A program made the position numbers and the translations under genes. DNA of 59,959 nucleotides. It comes from Planctomycetota bacterium (GTDB lineage: Bacteria; Planctomycetota; JAPUJT01). Shown here one piece after another: positions 32,019 through 40,194 of the stretch. The stretch spans positions 1-59,959 of the forward strand of contig JAPUJT010000090.1 of NCBI GenBank assembly GCA_027296055.1, read 5' to 3'. The first letter of the stretch is position 1; each line of letters opens with the position of its first letter. The notes under the pieces are model-generated. The model was not told where the DNA came from and did no database searches. It worked only from the letters and a program-made list of their open reading frames with translations.

Positions 32019-32466
32019 CCGAAACTCTACGATGTTCTATGAGGACGGTGACGGGGCCGTCGTTCTCGATATGGACGATCATGCTCGCCCCGAATCGTCC
32101 CGTCTCGACTGCGACCCCCCTGGTCCTTATCTCCGCGACATACCGCTCGATCAGGGGCCGGGCCGCGTCGGAAGGCGCCGCCCGGACAAAGGAGGGGCGG
32201 CGTCCCTTGCGGGTATCCCCGAGGAGGGTGAACTGGGAGATGACGAGAACGGATCCGGACACGTCCTGGACCGAGAGATTCAGCTTCCCCTGATCATCAT
32301 CGAAGATTCGAAGCTCGGCCGTCTTTCGCGCGACCGTCAGCGCCTGCTCATCTCCGTCGCCCACTTCGCACCCCACCAGAGCGACCAGGCCTCGATCGAT
32401 CTCACCGATCGTCACTCCGTCGACGGAAACGGCGGCCCTTCGCACCCTCTGGAGAACAGCGATCAG
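31996..32466 (-). CDS. dtd: D-aminoacyl-tRNA deacylase
   Basis: A 156-residue homodimeric enzyme that removes D-amino acids (and glycine) mis-attached to tRNA. It begins IAVLQRVRRAAVSVDG, then has ISQFTLLGDTRKGRRPSF (catalytic SQ-x-T and the RKGxRPSF block) and NDGPVTVLIE, the Gly-cisPro motif that reads chirality. No ATG or GTG fits. The likely start is CTG at 32466, overlapping the GNAT stop (CTGA), with AGGGG 7 bases upstream. The C-terminal residues and stop lie within a repeat element, making the tail slightly longer than usual. It is the last gene of the kamA operon. Confidence 0.88.
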   Translation of the reverse strand: MIAVLQRVRRAAVSVDGVTIGEIDRGLVALVGCEVGDGDEQALTVARKTAELRIFDDDQGKLNLSVQDVSGSVLVISQFTLLGDTRKGRRPSFVRAAPSDAARPLIERYVAEIRTRGVAVETGRFGASMIVHIENDGPVTVLIEHRRVSGDSGTLP

Positions 32467-32978
32467 CTCTCGTCCCCTGTCAGGCTCCGGGTGTAAATGA
32501 TCAGGTCGTCCCCCTCGCGGTAGTACCCTTCCAGGCGAGCCTTCTCCTGGAAGCCGCATTGGATGTACAACTTGCGAGCGTCGGCGTAGCCGGGAAGGGA
32601 GGACGTCTCGCTCACCACCAGGCGACCCCCCTCCTGTCGGACGCGATCTATGAGGAACTCCATCAGACGGCGGCCATAACCCTTGCGCCGAAACCCCGGG
32701 CCCACGGCGATCCAGTAGAGGTCAAAGGTGGTCTGCGTCAGAGGGACCCTACCGAAGCAGACGTAGCCGGCGGGCCGATCCCCCTCCCAGAGGATGAACG
32801 GCTGATAGTCGCGGTCTCCCCCGAGGAAATCCGCAACGACGTCCAGTGCGCAGTCGACCTCTTCTGGACGGAAGGCGTCTACCCCACCCAGGAGGTCTCG
32901 CAGAGCCCCCGTGTCGTCCGCCATCACCTCACGGATCACCGCCTCGAGGGATTTCCGGCCGTCGTTCGAAGGACTCAT
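32463..32978 (-). CDS. GNAT family N-acetyltransferase
   Basis: A 171-residue acetyltransferase. The acetyl-CoA pyrophosphate loop is clear: VGPGFRRKGYGRRLMEFLI (R-x-x-G-x-G). The preceding strand LYWIAVGP and the following SETSSLPGYADARKLYIQCGF region complete the GNAT core. The start overlaps the upstream ATP-grasp stop by ATGA and its stop overlaps the dtd start. In the operon it is the natural candidate to acetylate the amine-bearing product of the KamA and ATP-grasp enzymes, as AblB does for beta-lysine in other organisms. It is shorter than AblB, so this is inference. Confidence 0.88.
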   Translation of the reverse strand: MSPSNDGRKSLEAVIREVMADDTGALRDLLGGVDAFRPEEVDCALDVVADFLGGDRDYQPFILWEGDRPAGYVCFGRVPLTQTTFDLYWIAVGPGFRRKGYGRRLMEFLIDRVRQEGGRLVVSETSSLPGYADARKLYIQCGFQEKARLEGYYREGDDLIIYTRSLTGDES

Positions 32979-33988
32979 CGCGTATCGAAGCGCTCCAGGG
33001 CAAGCCGACCGATCTCACCGAGCGTCGCAGGGTAGTCGTACCCGACGACCGCGGTGGCGCGGGAGAATCCAGCGTCGGGGCTGATGTCCGGATTGGGGTT
33101 GACGTCGATCACATACGGCCTCCCCTCCTGGTCCACCCGGAAGTCCACTCGCCCGAAATCGTGAAGGTGAAATATCCGGAACGCCTTCAAGGCCGTCCCG
33201 TTGATCTTCTCCAGGAGATCCGGCGAGACCTCCGCCGGGCAGACGGGCCGGGTCCCCTCGTACTCCGGGCTACCCTCCGTCCACTTGGCATTCAGCGTCA
33301 CCACCTTGGGTAGCCCCTCGGGGAACTCGCTGAAATCGATCTCCGATGGCGGCAGCGGCAACAGGGAGTCCCCGTTCCCCCACAGGGCCACATTGATCTC
33401 TCTCCCCTCCACGTACCTCTCCACGAGGGCCGGTTGCCGGTAATTCTCCCAGATGTACCGCACCCTCTCATCGAGGGCCTCCTTCGTCCGGACGACGGAA
33501 TCGGTTGCAATCCCGATGCTCCCGTCCTCCGCGGACGGTTTCACCATGGCGGGCAGGGGCAGCGTCTTGATGGCCTCCTCGCCAGGGTAGACCGCTCCAC
33601 CTTCGGGAGTCGCCAGCCCGTGACTTCTGAGAATCGCCTTCGCCACCCCCTTGTCGAGGGCGAGGGAGAGTCCGCGCGAGCCGGCCCCGGTAAAGGGCAT
33701 CCCGAGCGTCTCGAGGATCCCGGCCAGGGTCGGTTCGTACTGACTCTCTCCGAAGAGAGAATCGGAAAGGTTGAAGATCAGGTCCGCCTTCGCTTCCCGC
33801 AACTCATCCACGAACCCGTAGTCGTTCTGTCGGATGACGATGGGAATCGCCTCTGCCCCTAAAGATTCGAGGGCCGTGCGAACCGCCCGGGCGGCTTCCT
33901 CCATGTCGCCGCACTGCTCCCACGTCGGGCCGCGCTCCGAGGAGGCCTCCGGATTATCGAAGAGGACGGCAATCCTCTTTCCCTTCAT
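32975..33988 (-). CDS. D-Ala-D-Ala ligase-like ATP-grasp enzyme B
   Basis: A 337-residue ATP-grasp ligase. N-terminal domain: RIAVLFDNPEASSERGPTWEQ, then DLIFNLSDSLFGESQYEP and PFTGAGSRGLSLALDKGVAK, as in D-Ala-D-Ala ligases. ATP-binding part: PAMVKPSAEDGSIGI and ALVERYVEGREINVAL. Metal-binding end: DFGRVDFRVDQEGRPYVIDVNPNPD. Canonical D-Ala-D-Ala ligases carry a serine in the first loop and a Tyr/Phe specificity site that I cannot match here. A different carboxylate-amine coupling is likely. It is joined by ATGA overlaps to enzyme A upstream and to the GNAT gene downstream. Confidence 0.87.
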   Translation of the reverse strand: MKGKRIAVLFDNPEASSERGPTWEQCGDMEEAARAVRTALESLGAEAIPIVIRQNDYGFVDELREAKADLIFNLSDSLFGESQYEPTLAGILETLGMPFTGAGSRGLSLALDKGVAKAILRSHGLATPEGGAVYPGEEAIKTLPLPAMVKPSAEDGSIGIATDSVVRTKEALDERVRYIWENYRQPALVERYVEGREINVALWGNGDSLLPLPPSEIDFSEFPEGLPKVVTLNAKWTEGSPEYEGTRPVCPAEVSPDLLEKINGTALKAFRIFHLHDFGRVDFRVDQEGRPYVIDVNPNPDISPDAGFSRATAVVGYDYPATLGEIGRLALERFDTR

Positions 33989-35001
33989 GACAGCCCCACT
34001 CTCTTGCAGGCAGCATCCAGCACGGCGTGGATCATCTCGGAATAGCTGAGGCCCCCTGCGCGGGCCGCCTTCGGGTAGCAGGAGTTCTCCTCGGGGTTCG
34101 GCAGGATGCCTGGGAGAGGATTCAGCTCGATGATCCGGGGACGACCTGTCGCATCCAGACGGACGTCGACTCGCGACCAGTCCCGGCAGTCGAGTACGCG
34201 GTACGCATCCAGCGCAACCGTCTGGACCTCACGATCCAGCTCGGGAGGAATGTCGGCGGGGCAGGTGAAGATGTCGATCGGGTTCTCCGGTCGGTCGACC
34301 ACCCACTTCGCCTCGTACGAATAAATCGGTTTCAGCCCGTTCGGGAGGATCGATAGATTGATCTCCACCGTCGGAAACGCCCGCGCTTCGGCGCCGTTGC
34401 CGAGGATCGCGACGGTGAACTCCCGGCCAGGGAGGAACTCCTCCGCAACGGCAGCCTGCCGATAGACGTCCAGGACCTTCCCGACGGCGACTCGCCATTG
34501 TTCGTCCTCCTCGACGACGGACGCATCCGGGATGCCTTTGGACGACCCTTCCGCCACCGGCTTGATGATCGCCACCGAGGCGTTCAGCTCCCTCCGGGCG
34601 GCCCCGACCCCCTCGACGGAATCGACGACCACCTGACGGGGCGTCGGAACCCCATTGGCCATCAACACCTCTCGGGTCCTTCTCTTGTCCAGGGAGATCG
34701 CCAGGGTAACCGGGTCGGAACCGGTGTAGGGGATTTGCAACATCTCCAGGATTGCTGGGATCTGCGCCTCCCGTGCCGAGCCGTGCAACCCCTCCGCCAG
34801 GTTGAAGATGATGTCCGAGCGACTCTCGACGATCCGGGCGTAGGCGTCTTCGCGCACTTCGATCGGGAACACATCGTGCCGCTCCTGCAGCACGTTGCGG
34901 ATCGCGTCTATTGTCTGGGGATCATCGAATTCGGCGAAGTGATCGGGGGGCTTGCCCGTGGGGAGCTGCCCCTTGAGGTTGTAGGCGAACCCGACGCGCA
35001 T
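33985..35001 (-). CDS. D-Ala-D-Ala ligase-like ATP-grasp enzyme A
   Basis: A 338-residue ATP-grasp ligase starting at the ATG at 35001 (a longer frame reaching 35319 overlaps kamA and is not credible). It is a diverged paralogue of the next gene: MRVGFAYNLKGQLPTG, DIIFNLAEGLHGSAREAQIPA, PYTGSDPVTLAISLDK, then VAIIKPVAEGSSKGI, VAEEFLPGREFTVAIL and DWSRVDVRLDATGRPRIIELNPLPG. ATP and magnesium ligands are present. It overlaps enzyme B by ATGA and follows kamA by 53 bp. Two successive paralogous ligases suggest two bond-forming steps on one scaffold, or a heterodimer. Confidence 0.87.
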   Translation of the reverse strand: MRVGFAYNLKGQLPTGKPPDHFAEFDDPQTIDAIRNVLQERHDVFPIEVREDAYARIVESRSDIIFNLAEGLHGSAREAQIPAILEMLQIPYTGSDPVTLAISLDKRRTREVLMANGVPTPRQVVVDSVEGVGAARRELNASVAIIKPVAEGSSKGIPDASVVEEDEQWRVAVGKVLDVYRQAAVAEEFLPGREFTVAILGNGAEARAFPTVEINLSILPNGLKPIYSYEAKWVVDRPENPIDIFTCPADIPPELDREVQTVALDAYRVLDCRDWSRVDVRLDATGRPRIIELNPLPGILPNPEENSCYPKAARAGGLSYSEMIHAVLDAACKRVGLS

Positions 35002-35054
35002 CGAAGAGGATCCGTACCATCGAGGATCCGCCTCGTCCAGTCCTCGAGCCCGAT

Positions 35055-36194
35055 CTACACTTGTGCGAGGGAAGGCTCCGCGACCGGCGGTTCCTCGTAG
35101 ATGAAGATTCGTCCCTGGTAGTTTCGGAGGAAGACCTTGCCGTTCTCGGCAGCCATCAGGTAATTCGGTCCCACCGGAATCTTTCCGCCGCCTCCCGGTC
35201 CGTCGATCACGAACGTAGGCACGCCGTACCCGGTCGTGTGGCCGCGCAATTTTTCCATGATGCGTATCCCGACCGAGAGGCTGGTCCGCATGTGCTCCGT
35301 CCCTACGACGGGGTCGCACTGATAAATGTAATAGGGCCGGACCCGGATCTTCAGCAGGTCTTGCATCAGCTTTTTCATCACCGTGGGGCGATCATTGACC
35401 CCCTTCAACAGCACCGTCTGGGATCCCATGGGGATGCCCGCATCGGCGATCTTGGCGCACGCCTTGCGGACCTCCTTCGTGATCTCCTTGGAGTGGTTGA
35501 AATGAATGCTCATGTAGAAGGGGTGGTACTTGTGCAACATCTCGACGAGCTCGTCGTCGATCCTCTGCGGCAGCAGGATAGGCACGCGAGTCCCGATCCG
35601 GAGCATCTCTATATTCGGGATCCTGTGGAGCCTGGCGACGATCTTCTCCAGCCGGGAAGTCGACATGGTGAGTGGATCGCCCCCGGAGATGAGGACATCG
35701 CGAATCTTCTTGTGGGATTCGAGGTATTCCGCCACCCGCTCCAGAAGGGCGTCGGTCATCATGAATGTCTGGTTACCGACGAGCCGGCTCCTGGTGCAGT
35801 AGCGACAATACGATGCGCAGAAGTCCGAGACGAGCAGAAGGACACGGTCAGGATACCGATGCACCAGACCCGGCACGGGCGTGTGGGCGTCCTCCCCACA
35901 AGGATCGAGCATGTCCGCCGGGGAGACGTATGACTCCTGAATCGTAGGGATGAATTGCTTCCGGATGGGACAGTTCGGGTTGTCGGGATCGGCGAGTTTC
36001 AGGAAGTAGGGAGTGATCGCCATCCGAAAGTTGCTTTCGGCGTGTTTCACCCCGGCAACCTCATCATCTGTGAGGTTGATGTATTGCTCGAGCTGGACGA
36101 GGGTCTTGATCGAGTTTTGTAATTGCCAGCGCCAGTTGTTCCACTGATCTTTACCCACCCCTCCCCATCGTCCCTTCAGGGTTGGCTTGACCAC
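35055..36194 (-). CDS. kamA: KamA-family radical SAM aminomutase (lysine 2,3-aminomutase-like)
   Basis: A 379-residue radical SAM, PLP-dependent aminomutase. The 4Fe-4S motif is CASYCRYC. SGGDPLTMS and the PLP-lysine region near GPGGGGKIPVGPNYLM are intact. Two Asp residues, in QCDPVVG and VIDGPGG, are spaced 37 apart exactly as Asp293 and Asp330 that grip the side-chain amine in Clostridium lysine 2,3-aminomutase, so lysine is the likely substrate. The zinc-binding cysteines are missing: the GVNDCP Cys is Arg and the C-terminal CxC-x-x-C tail is absent. Written with a GTG start; an in-frame ATT at 36212, 7 bases after AGGAGGG, has better translation signals. Confidence 0.87.
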   Translation of the reverse strand: MVKPTLKGRWGGVGKDQWNNWRWQLQNSIKTLVQLEQYINLTDDEVAGVKHAESNFRMAITPYFLKLADPDNPNCPIRKQFIPTIQESYVSPADMLDPCGEDAHTPVPGLVHRYPDRVLLLVSDFCASYCRYCTRSRLVGNQTFMMTDALLERVAEYLESHKKIRDVLISGGDPLTMSTSRLEKIVARLHRIPNIEMLRIGTRVPILLPQRIDDELVEMLHKYHPFYMSIHFNHSKEITKEVRKACAKIADAGIPMGSQTVLLKGVNDRPTVMKKLMQDLLKIRVRPYYIYQCDPVVGTEHMRTSLSVGIRIMEKLRGHTTGYGVPTFVIDGPGGGGKIPVGPNYLMAAENGKVFLRNYQGRIFIYEEPPVAEPSLAQV

Positions 36195-36212
36195 CGATGT
36201 GGATGCGCTAAT

Positions 36213-36580
36213 GATTCTCCCTCCTACACGAACTGAAAAAATCGATGAGTTTTGTTCTCTTCACTTCTATTTACTTCCATGAACAATCTAAAATATGAAG
36301 AGCACCTCATCATTAGTTCTATTCGAAATATAGCACACCCGATGATCTTGTCAACGGGAATTTTGCTCATCGTGAGATCAAATCATCGATTTGTTTTATT
36401 TTCTTTTTCGAATGGTTATGAACATTCTGACATCGAACGATTCGCGCGGCGATCGATGTCGATCGATGCCTGTCGATCGATCGACGCTACATCCTGAGGC
36501 AAGAAGTCCCGGAGGAGAAATGGATCGCGGGTGGAACAGGCTCGATTCGCTGTGATTTTCAGGGTTTTGGAGAAGCTTGG
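36213..36580. other. AT-rich gap with a CGATCGAT cluster
   Basis: From about 36,230 to 36,430 the DNA is far more AT-rich than its surroundings, and it probably carries the kamA promoter. Next to it three CGATCGAT words occur in 36 bp (36450, 36460, 36474), the last inside the perfect palindrome GTCGATCGATCGAC (36472-36485). No gene is supported. Confidence 0.55.
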
Positions 36581-37006
36581 CTAGCGGGTGAAGCGGATCA
36601 ACTCGAGATCGTTTTGAAAGCCTCTCTTGAACCGGTAGGTGACCTCGTCCATCACCTGCCGGATAAGGAAGATACCGATGCATCGGGTCTCTTCCTCTCT
36701 CAGGGCCTTCTCGAGCTCGGAAAAGTCGCTGGGTCCTGGGTCCAGATCGACCCCGTGATCCTCGATCAGGACGCGAATCCGAACGTCGTCGTACTCGATC
36801 CGCACGCCTATATCGGCACTCGTGGGGTGGGCGGAACGGTAGGAGATCACGTTCGTCACGGCTTCGTCGATCCCGAGTATCACGAGGCGACGATCCCGCT
36901 CCGTGAGGGGGGCTCCCTCCAGGGTCTTCCGTACGAAGTCGCGAACGAGCTTGAGCGAGCTGGTGTCGCTATGAACGGACAGGTGTTTCGTAGTGGCCTC
37001 GACCAT
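36581..37006 (-). CDS. RsbW-like serine kinase/anti-sigma ATPase
   Basis: A 141-residue protein of the GHKL ATPase fold, start at the ATG at 37006. The N-box reads GIDEAVTNVISY (Glu and Asn for magnesium-ATP), the G1 box is LIEDHGVDLDPGP, and the G2 region is RCIGIFLIRQVMDEVTY, all in the order of RsbW/SpoIIAB-type kinases. Such proteins hold a sigma factor or phosphorylate an STAS anti-anti-sigma protein. Neither partner is adjacent, so its target is unknown. It lies 63 bp after ald on the same strand. Confidence 0.85.
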   Translation of the reverse strand: MVEATTKHLSVHSDTSSLKLVRDFVRKTLEGAPLTERDRRLVILGIDEAVTNVISYRSAHPTSADIGVRIEYDDVRIRVLIEDHGVDLDPGPSDFSELEKALREEETRCIGIFLIRQVMDEVTYRFKRGFQNDLELIRFTR

Positions 37007-37069
37007 TATGGAGCCTATCCTATGGCTGAATCCGACAGAAGGCAACGGATTCCTTCGCCGCTGACAGAT

Positions 37070-38182
37070 TCATCGGGCTTCTGTCCATGTGTGATGAGGA
37101 AGGTCGAAGGCCTCCGCCACCCCCTTCTGGACAATTTTTCCGCGGTGAATGTTGATTCCGGAGACCAGATCGGGCCTGGAGATCGTCGCGCCGTCGAGTC
37201 CCAGATCGGCGATCTGGAGCGCGTAGGGGAAGGTGACATTCGTCAGGGCATAGGTGGAGGTGCGCCCCACGGCGCCCGGCATGTTCGTCACGGCGTAGTG
37301 GACGACCTTGTCCACGACGTAAATGGGCTCGGAAAGCGTTGTCGGCCTCGTTGACTCGATGCATCCGCCCTGATCCACCGCTACATCAATGATCACCGCC
37401 CCGGGCTTCATCGTCTTCAAGTATTCCCTCGGGACGAGGATCGGAGCCTTCCGACCGGTGAGGAGGACCGCACCGATCAGGAGGTCCGCCTCGGCGACCT
37501 TCTCGCGTATCTGGTAGGCGTTGGAGAAGAGGGGAACGACGTTCTTCGGCATGATGTCGTCCAGGTAGCGCAGGCGATCCAGATCAACATCCAGGATCGT
37601 CACGCGGGCTCCGAGGCCGGCGGCTACCTTGGCAGAGTTCGTGCCGACGATCCCTCCCCCGATAACGACCACGTGGGCAGGCTCCACCCCCGGAACCCCC
37701 CCCAGCAGGAGGCCTCTTCCCTTCGTCGGGCTCTCCAGGTACTTCGCCCCTTCCTGGACGGCCATCCGTCCTGCCACCTCGCTCATCGGGGCGAGGAGAG
37801 GGTGGCGGCCGGAGCTGTCCTCGATCGTCTCGTAGGCGATGGAGGTGCAGCCGCTGTCGCGCATCGCCAGGGTCAGCTCCTTTGATGCAGCGAAATGGAA
37901 GAATGTGAAGACGATCTGCCCCGAGCGGACGTGGGGATACTCCGAGGAGATCGGCTCTTTGACCTTCAGGATCAACTCCGCCTCGGCCCAGACGGGTTCC
38001 GCCCCGTCCACGATTCGAGCTCCGGCGTCCTTGAACTCCTCGTCCCGAATTCCGCTCTCCCCCCCCGCCGTCCTCTCCACGAGCACCGTGTGCCCGGCAC
38101 TGGAGAGGGCGTCGACCCCGGCGGGGACGATGGCGACGCGGCTTTCGTTGTCCTTCACCTCTTTGGGGATTCCGACGATCAT
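37070..38182 (-). CDS. ald: Alanine dehydrogenase
   Basis: A 370-residue NAD-dependent enzyme converting L-alanine to pyruvate and ammonia, and the reverse. It opens MIVGIPKEVKDNESRVAIVP. Substrate-binding and catalytic residues are in place: ILKVKEP (Lys 75 region) and FTFFHFAAS (His 96). The Rossmann motif is VVVIGGGIVGTNSAKVAAGLGA, and later VDQGGCIESTRPTT holds the catalytic Asp. The length is typical (about 370). It is probably co-transcribed with the RsbW-like gene downstream. Confidence 0.95.
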   Translation of the reverse strand: MIVGIPKEVKDNESRVAIVPAGVDALSSAGHTVLVERTAGGESGIRDEEFKDAGARIVDGAEPVWAEAELILKVKEPISSEYPHVRSGQIVFTFFHFAASKELTLAMRDSGCTSIAYETIEDSSGRHPLLAPMSEVAGRMAVQEGAKYLESPTKGRGLLLGGVPGVEPAHVVVIGGGIVGTNSAKVAAGLGARVTILDVDLDRLRYLDDIMPKNVVPLFSNAYQIREKVAEADLLIGAVLLTGRKAPILVPREYLKTMKPGAVIIDVAVDQGGCIESTRPTTLSEPIYVVDKVVHYAVTNMPGAVGRTSTYALTNVTFPYALQIADLGLDGATISRPDLVSGINIHRGKIVQKGVAEAFDLPHHTWTEAR

Positions 38183-38293
38183 GGCCCATGTCCTCGGTGA
38201 GAAGGGCGAGGAGCGCCCTCCTGAGGCCGTCTGGAACTGTTCAGAAACGCTGTGTAGATCAGGGGCGGATTGTATGGGGCCTCTGGTGGGAGT

Positions 38294-39337
38294 TCAAGGG
38301 CCTGCGGAGACGAGGGCTCGGTGAAGCTCCTGGGCCAGGATCGCGGGTGTCGGCTGGCGCTGGCTCCTCTTTTTCTTCGTCATCTTGATCACGACGGCGT
38401 CTGTCAAAGGGGAGAGCTCGGGGCGACGCGATCGCGGAGAGGGAACCTCCTGTGTCAGGTGCATGCTGATCACGACCCCCGCACTTGACCCGTCGAAGGG
38501 AGGTTCCCCGACGAGGGCGTGATACAGGGTGATCCCGAGGGAATAGATATCGGAGCGGCTGTCCAGGTCCTGCGCTCCCCTCGCCTGCTCTGGCGATATG
38601 TAGTTCGGCGTCCCGAGAGTGATGCCGATCTCGGTGATGTCGCTCCCATCGAATAACGGCCGGGCCAGTCCCAGGTCGCAGAGTTTCGCCGATCCGTCGT
38701 GGGTGAGGAGAATGTTCTCGGGCTTCACGTCCCGATGAACCAGCTTCCCACGCCTGGCGCACTCCAGCGCCTGAGCGACCTGGAAGGCGATCCGGAGCGC
38801 ATCCTTTTCCGGCAGCCTTTTCTCCTGGATCAGGCGATCACCCAGCGTCTTCCCCTCGACGTACTCCATGGCGAAGTACGCGACGTCACCGGCCTCACCC
38901 GCTTCGAGCCCCTTGACTATGTTCGGATGTGAGAGAGAGACAAGCGCCCTCGCCTCTCGCCCGAAACGCTCACGAGAGAGGGGATTGTCCGTCCGGTTGA
39001 GGATCTTCACCGCAGCGAGCCGTCCGTCACGAGTGTCGACTGCTCGCATCACGGACCCCATGCCACCGCAGCCTATCCGACCCAGTATTCTGTAAGGACC
39101 GATGATTCGAGCCGATCCGCCATTCTTCTTGCGAAAATCATCCGCGAGCCGGATCAGCCGCGCCCGTCCTTCGGTGACGAGGCCTCTCTCGAGGAGGATT
39201 CTCTCGATCGTCCGGGGCGCCTGGCCCTCATTTCTCTCGAGAGATTGAATCTGGGTCGCCTCGGCAACTTTCGCCAGGTCGATGAACCGGCACCGCACGG
39301 CCGCCTGGCAGAATCTTTCATCTTCACTGTATTCCAA
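38294..39337 (-). CDS. Ser/Thr protein kinase
   Basis: A 347-residue soluble kinase. Start uncertain: a TTG at 39337 follows GAGGGG, and another TTG lies at 39379. Residues about 5-70 form a helical front domain (IERILLERGLVTEGRARLI) like that of the large kinase at 49,421. The catalytic domain runs about 80-345: glycine loop GRIGCGGMGSV, ATP-binding Lys in LAAVKIL, HRDVKPENI, DLGLA in place of DFG, and TPNYISPEQARG. There is no transmembrane helix and no sensor domain. It is the first gene of a run followed by ald 111 bp away. Confidence 0.9.
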   Translation of the reverse strand: MEYSEDERFCQAAVRCRFIDLAKVAEATQIQSLERNEGQAPRTIERILLERGLVTEGRARLIRLADDFRKKNGGSARIIGPYRILGRIGCGGMGSVMRAVDTRDGRLAAVKILNRTDNPLSRERFGREARALVSLSHPNIVKGLEAGEAGDVAYFAMEYVEGKTLGDRLIQEKRLPEKDALRIAFQVAQALECARRGKLVHRDVKPENILLTHDGSAKLCDLGLARPLFDGSDITEIGITLGTPNYISPEQARGAQDLDSRSDIYSLGITLYHALVGEPPFDGSSAGVVISMHLTQEVPSPRSRRPELSPLTDAVVIKMTKKKRSQRQPTPAILAQELHRALVSAGP

Positions 39338-39418
39338 GGCAGCCCCTCTGCTCGGTGCGCGGATAACCCCCGACCTCAATCATTTATCGGGTTCTGATAA
39401 TGGAGAATTGAGTGTGAT

Positions 39419-39691
39419 TCAGCCGACGCGAGAGAGGATCAGCCGGCCTGTGAGAAAAACGCCCGATCCGATTGCCAGGAGGCACAGCTCCGCCCACATG
39501 CCTCGATCGGCGGTCATCCCGACCACGAGGGCGTACGGGACGATCGTCAGGGCGCAGACCTGCAGAAACCGGCCAAGGGTGTACATTCCGGTAGCACTCC
39601 AGATGGGACGGAAGGGGAGCGTATCGGCGCGGGTCCACCACGTCAACGCCTGACCATCCACACTCGGGCCAACCGGGCAGATAAGGGGCAC
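39419..39691 (-). CDS. Small two-helix membrane protein
   Basis: A 90-residue ORF read from a GTG at 39691, with GGAG four bases upstream. Two hydrophobic helices are visible (about 42-62, FLQVCALTIVPYALVVGMTA, and about 66-85, MWAELCLLAIGSGVFLTGRLI), preceded by a short aromatic soluble segment. The start lies inside a GGAGTGCCCCTTATCT sequence that resembles the dispersed repeat. The family is not recognised. It sits upstream of the kinase on the same strand. Confidence 0.45.
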   Translation of the reverse strand: MPLICPVGPSVDGQALTWWTRADTLPFRPIWSATGMYTLGRFLQVCALTIVPYALVVGMTADRGMWAELCLLAIGSGVFLTGRLILSRVG

Positions 39692-39694
39692 TCC
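39677..39694. repeat. Repeat-like half-site at a small ORF start
   Basis: On the minus strand, GGAGTGCCCCTTATCTGC differs by one missing base from GGAGTGTCCCCTTATCTGC at 18,934. Its GTG is the likely start of the small membrane protein gene. Confidence 0.4.
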
Positions 39695-39815
39695 CCTCCC
39701 CCGGGTACTGACCCAAAATTCCAGCCATCTCCCTGGATGAAGAAGCGGGCCGCGCGCCACACCCCCATGTAACCTCAATGCAAATATAAGTTTATGGATC
39801 AGGATGGTCTGATGT

Positions 39816-39849
39816 TTCACGAACGTGAACTGGCGGCATACCCTTTGCA
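39816..39849 (+). promoter_or_regulatory. Sigma-54 promoter with adjacent palindrome
   Basis: GGCATACCCTTTGCA (39835-39849) has GG and GC separated by exactly 10 bases and matches the -24/-12 consensus GGCA-N5-TTGCA. The predicted start is near 39860. Directly upstream lies TTCACGAACGTGAA (39816-39829), an inverted repeat that could be an operator. Confidence 0.6.
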
Positions 39850-39898
39850 TTAGCAGTGGATAGCGTTTGGACCCTTACCCGGAGATCGGAGGACACTC

Positions 39899-40156
39899 AT
39901 GTGGCCCATTTCCAAGCTCGTTCGCAGGGACCCGTTCGAAGAGTACCGGACGACACGGATCGTTCAGCAGAAAGAGCAGGAGTATCGCCGGAAGGCAGGA
40001 ATTCGCCGGGCCACCAGCGACATCACTCGCCGGATCGTCCGTGAGCAGGAGTCGGCACGCGCCCGTAGGCAAGATACATCGCGACGCTCGCCGAGCAAGA
40101 CCAGTCAGAGATTGAACCCCTCCCCATTCGTGGTGGAGGACTACTTCAAATCCTGA
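39899..40156 (+). CDS. Small highly basic protein (85 aa)
   Basis: An 85-residue soluble protein with about a quarter Arg/Lys (YRRKAGIRRATSDITRRIVR, SARARRQDTSRRS). It has no cysteines or membrane segments and is mostly helical at the front with a disordered Ser/Arg-rich C-terminal half. Charge suggests nucleic-acid or membrane-surface binding, but no family is recognised. Support for expression is good: GGAGGA lies 5 bases before the ATG, a sigma-54 promoter ends 50 bases upstream, and a strong terminator follows 39 bases after the stop. It is a single-gene unit. Confidence 0.6.
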   Translation: MWPISKLVRRDPFEEYRTTRIVQQKEQEYRRKAGIRRATSDITRRIVREQESARARRQDTSRRSPSKTSQRLNPSPFVVEDYFKS

Positions 40157-40194
40157 AAGGGGGAAAGCAGACCCGAACGCCGGTCGATCCCGCA

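Noticed and set aside
33985..35319. Longer start for ATP-grasp enzyme A (to 35319)
   Set aside because: The extra 106 residues overlap kamA by 265 bases and have no family similarity; the ATG at 35001 begins exactly at the conserved fold.
36450..36485. Replication origin suggested by AT-rich DNA and GATC words
   Set aside because: No DnaA boxes (TTATCCACA-type) and no dnaA, dnaN or par genes nearby.
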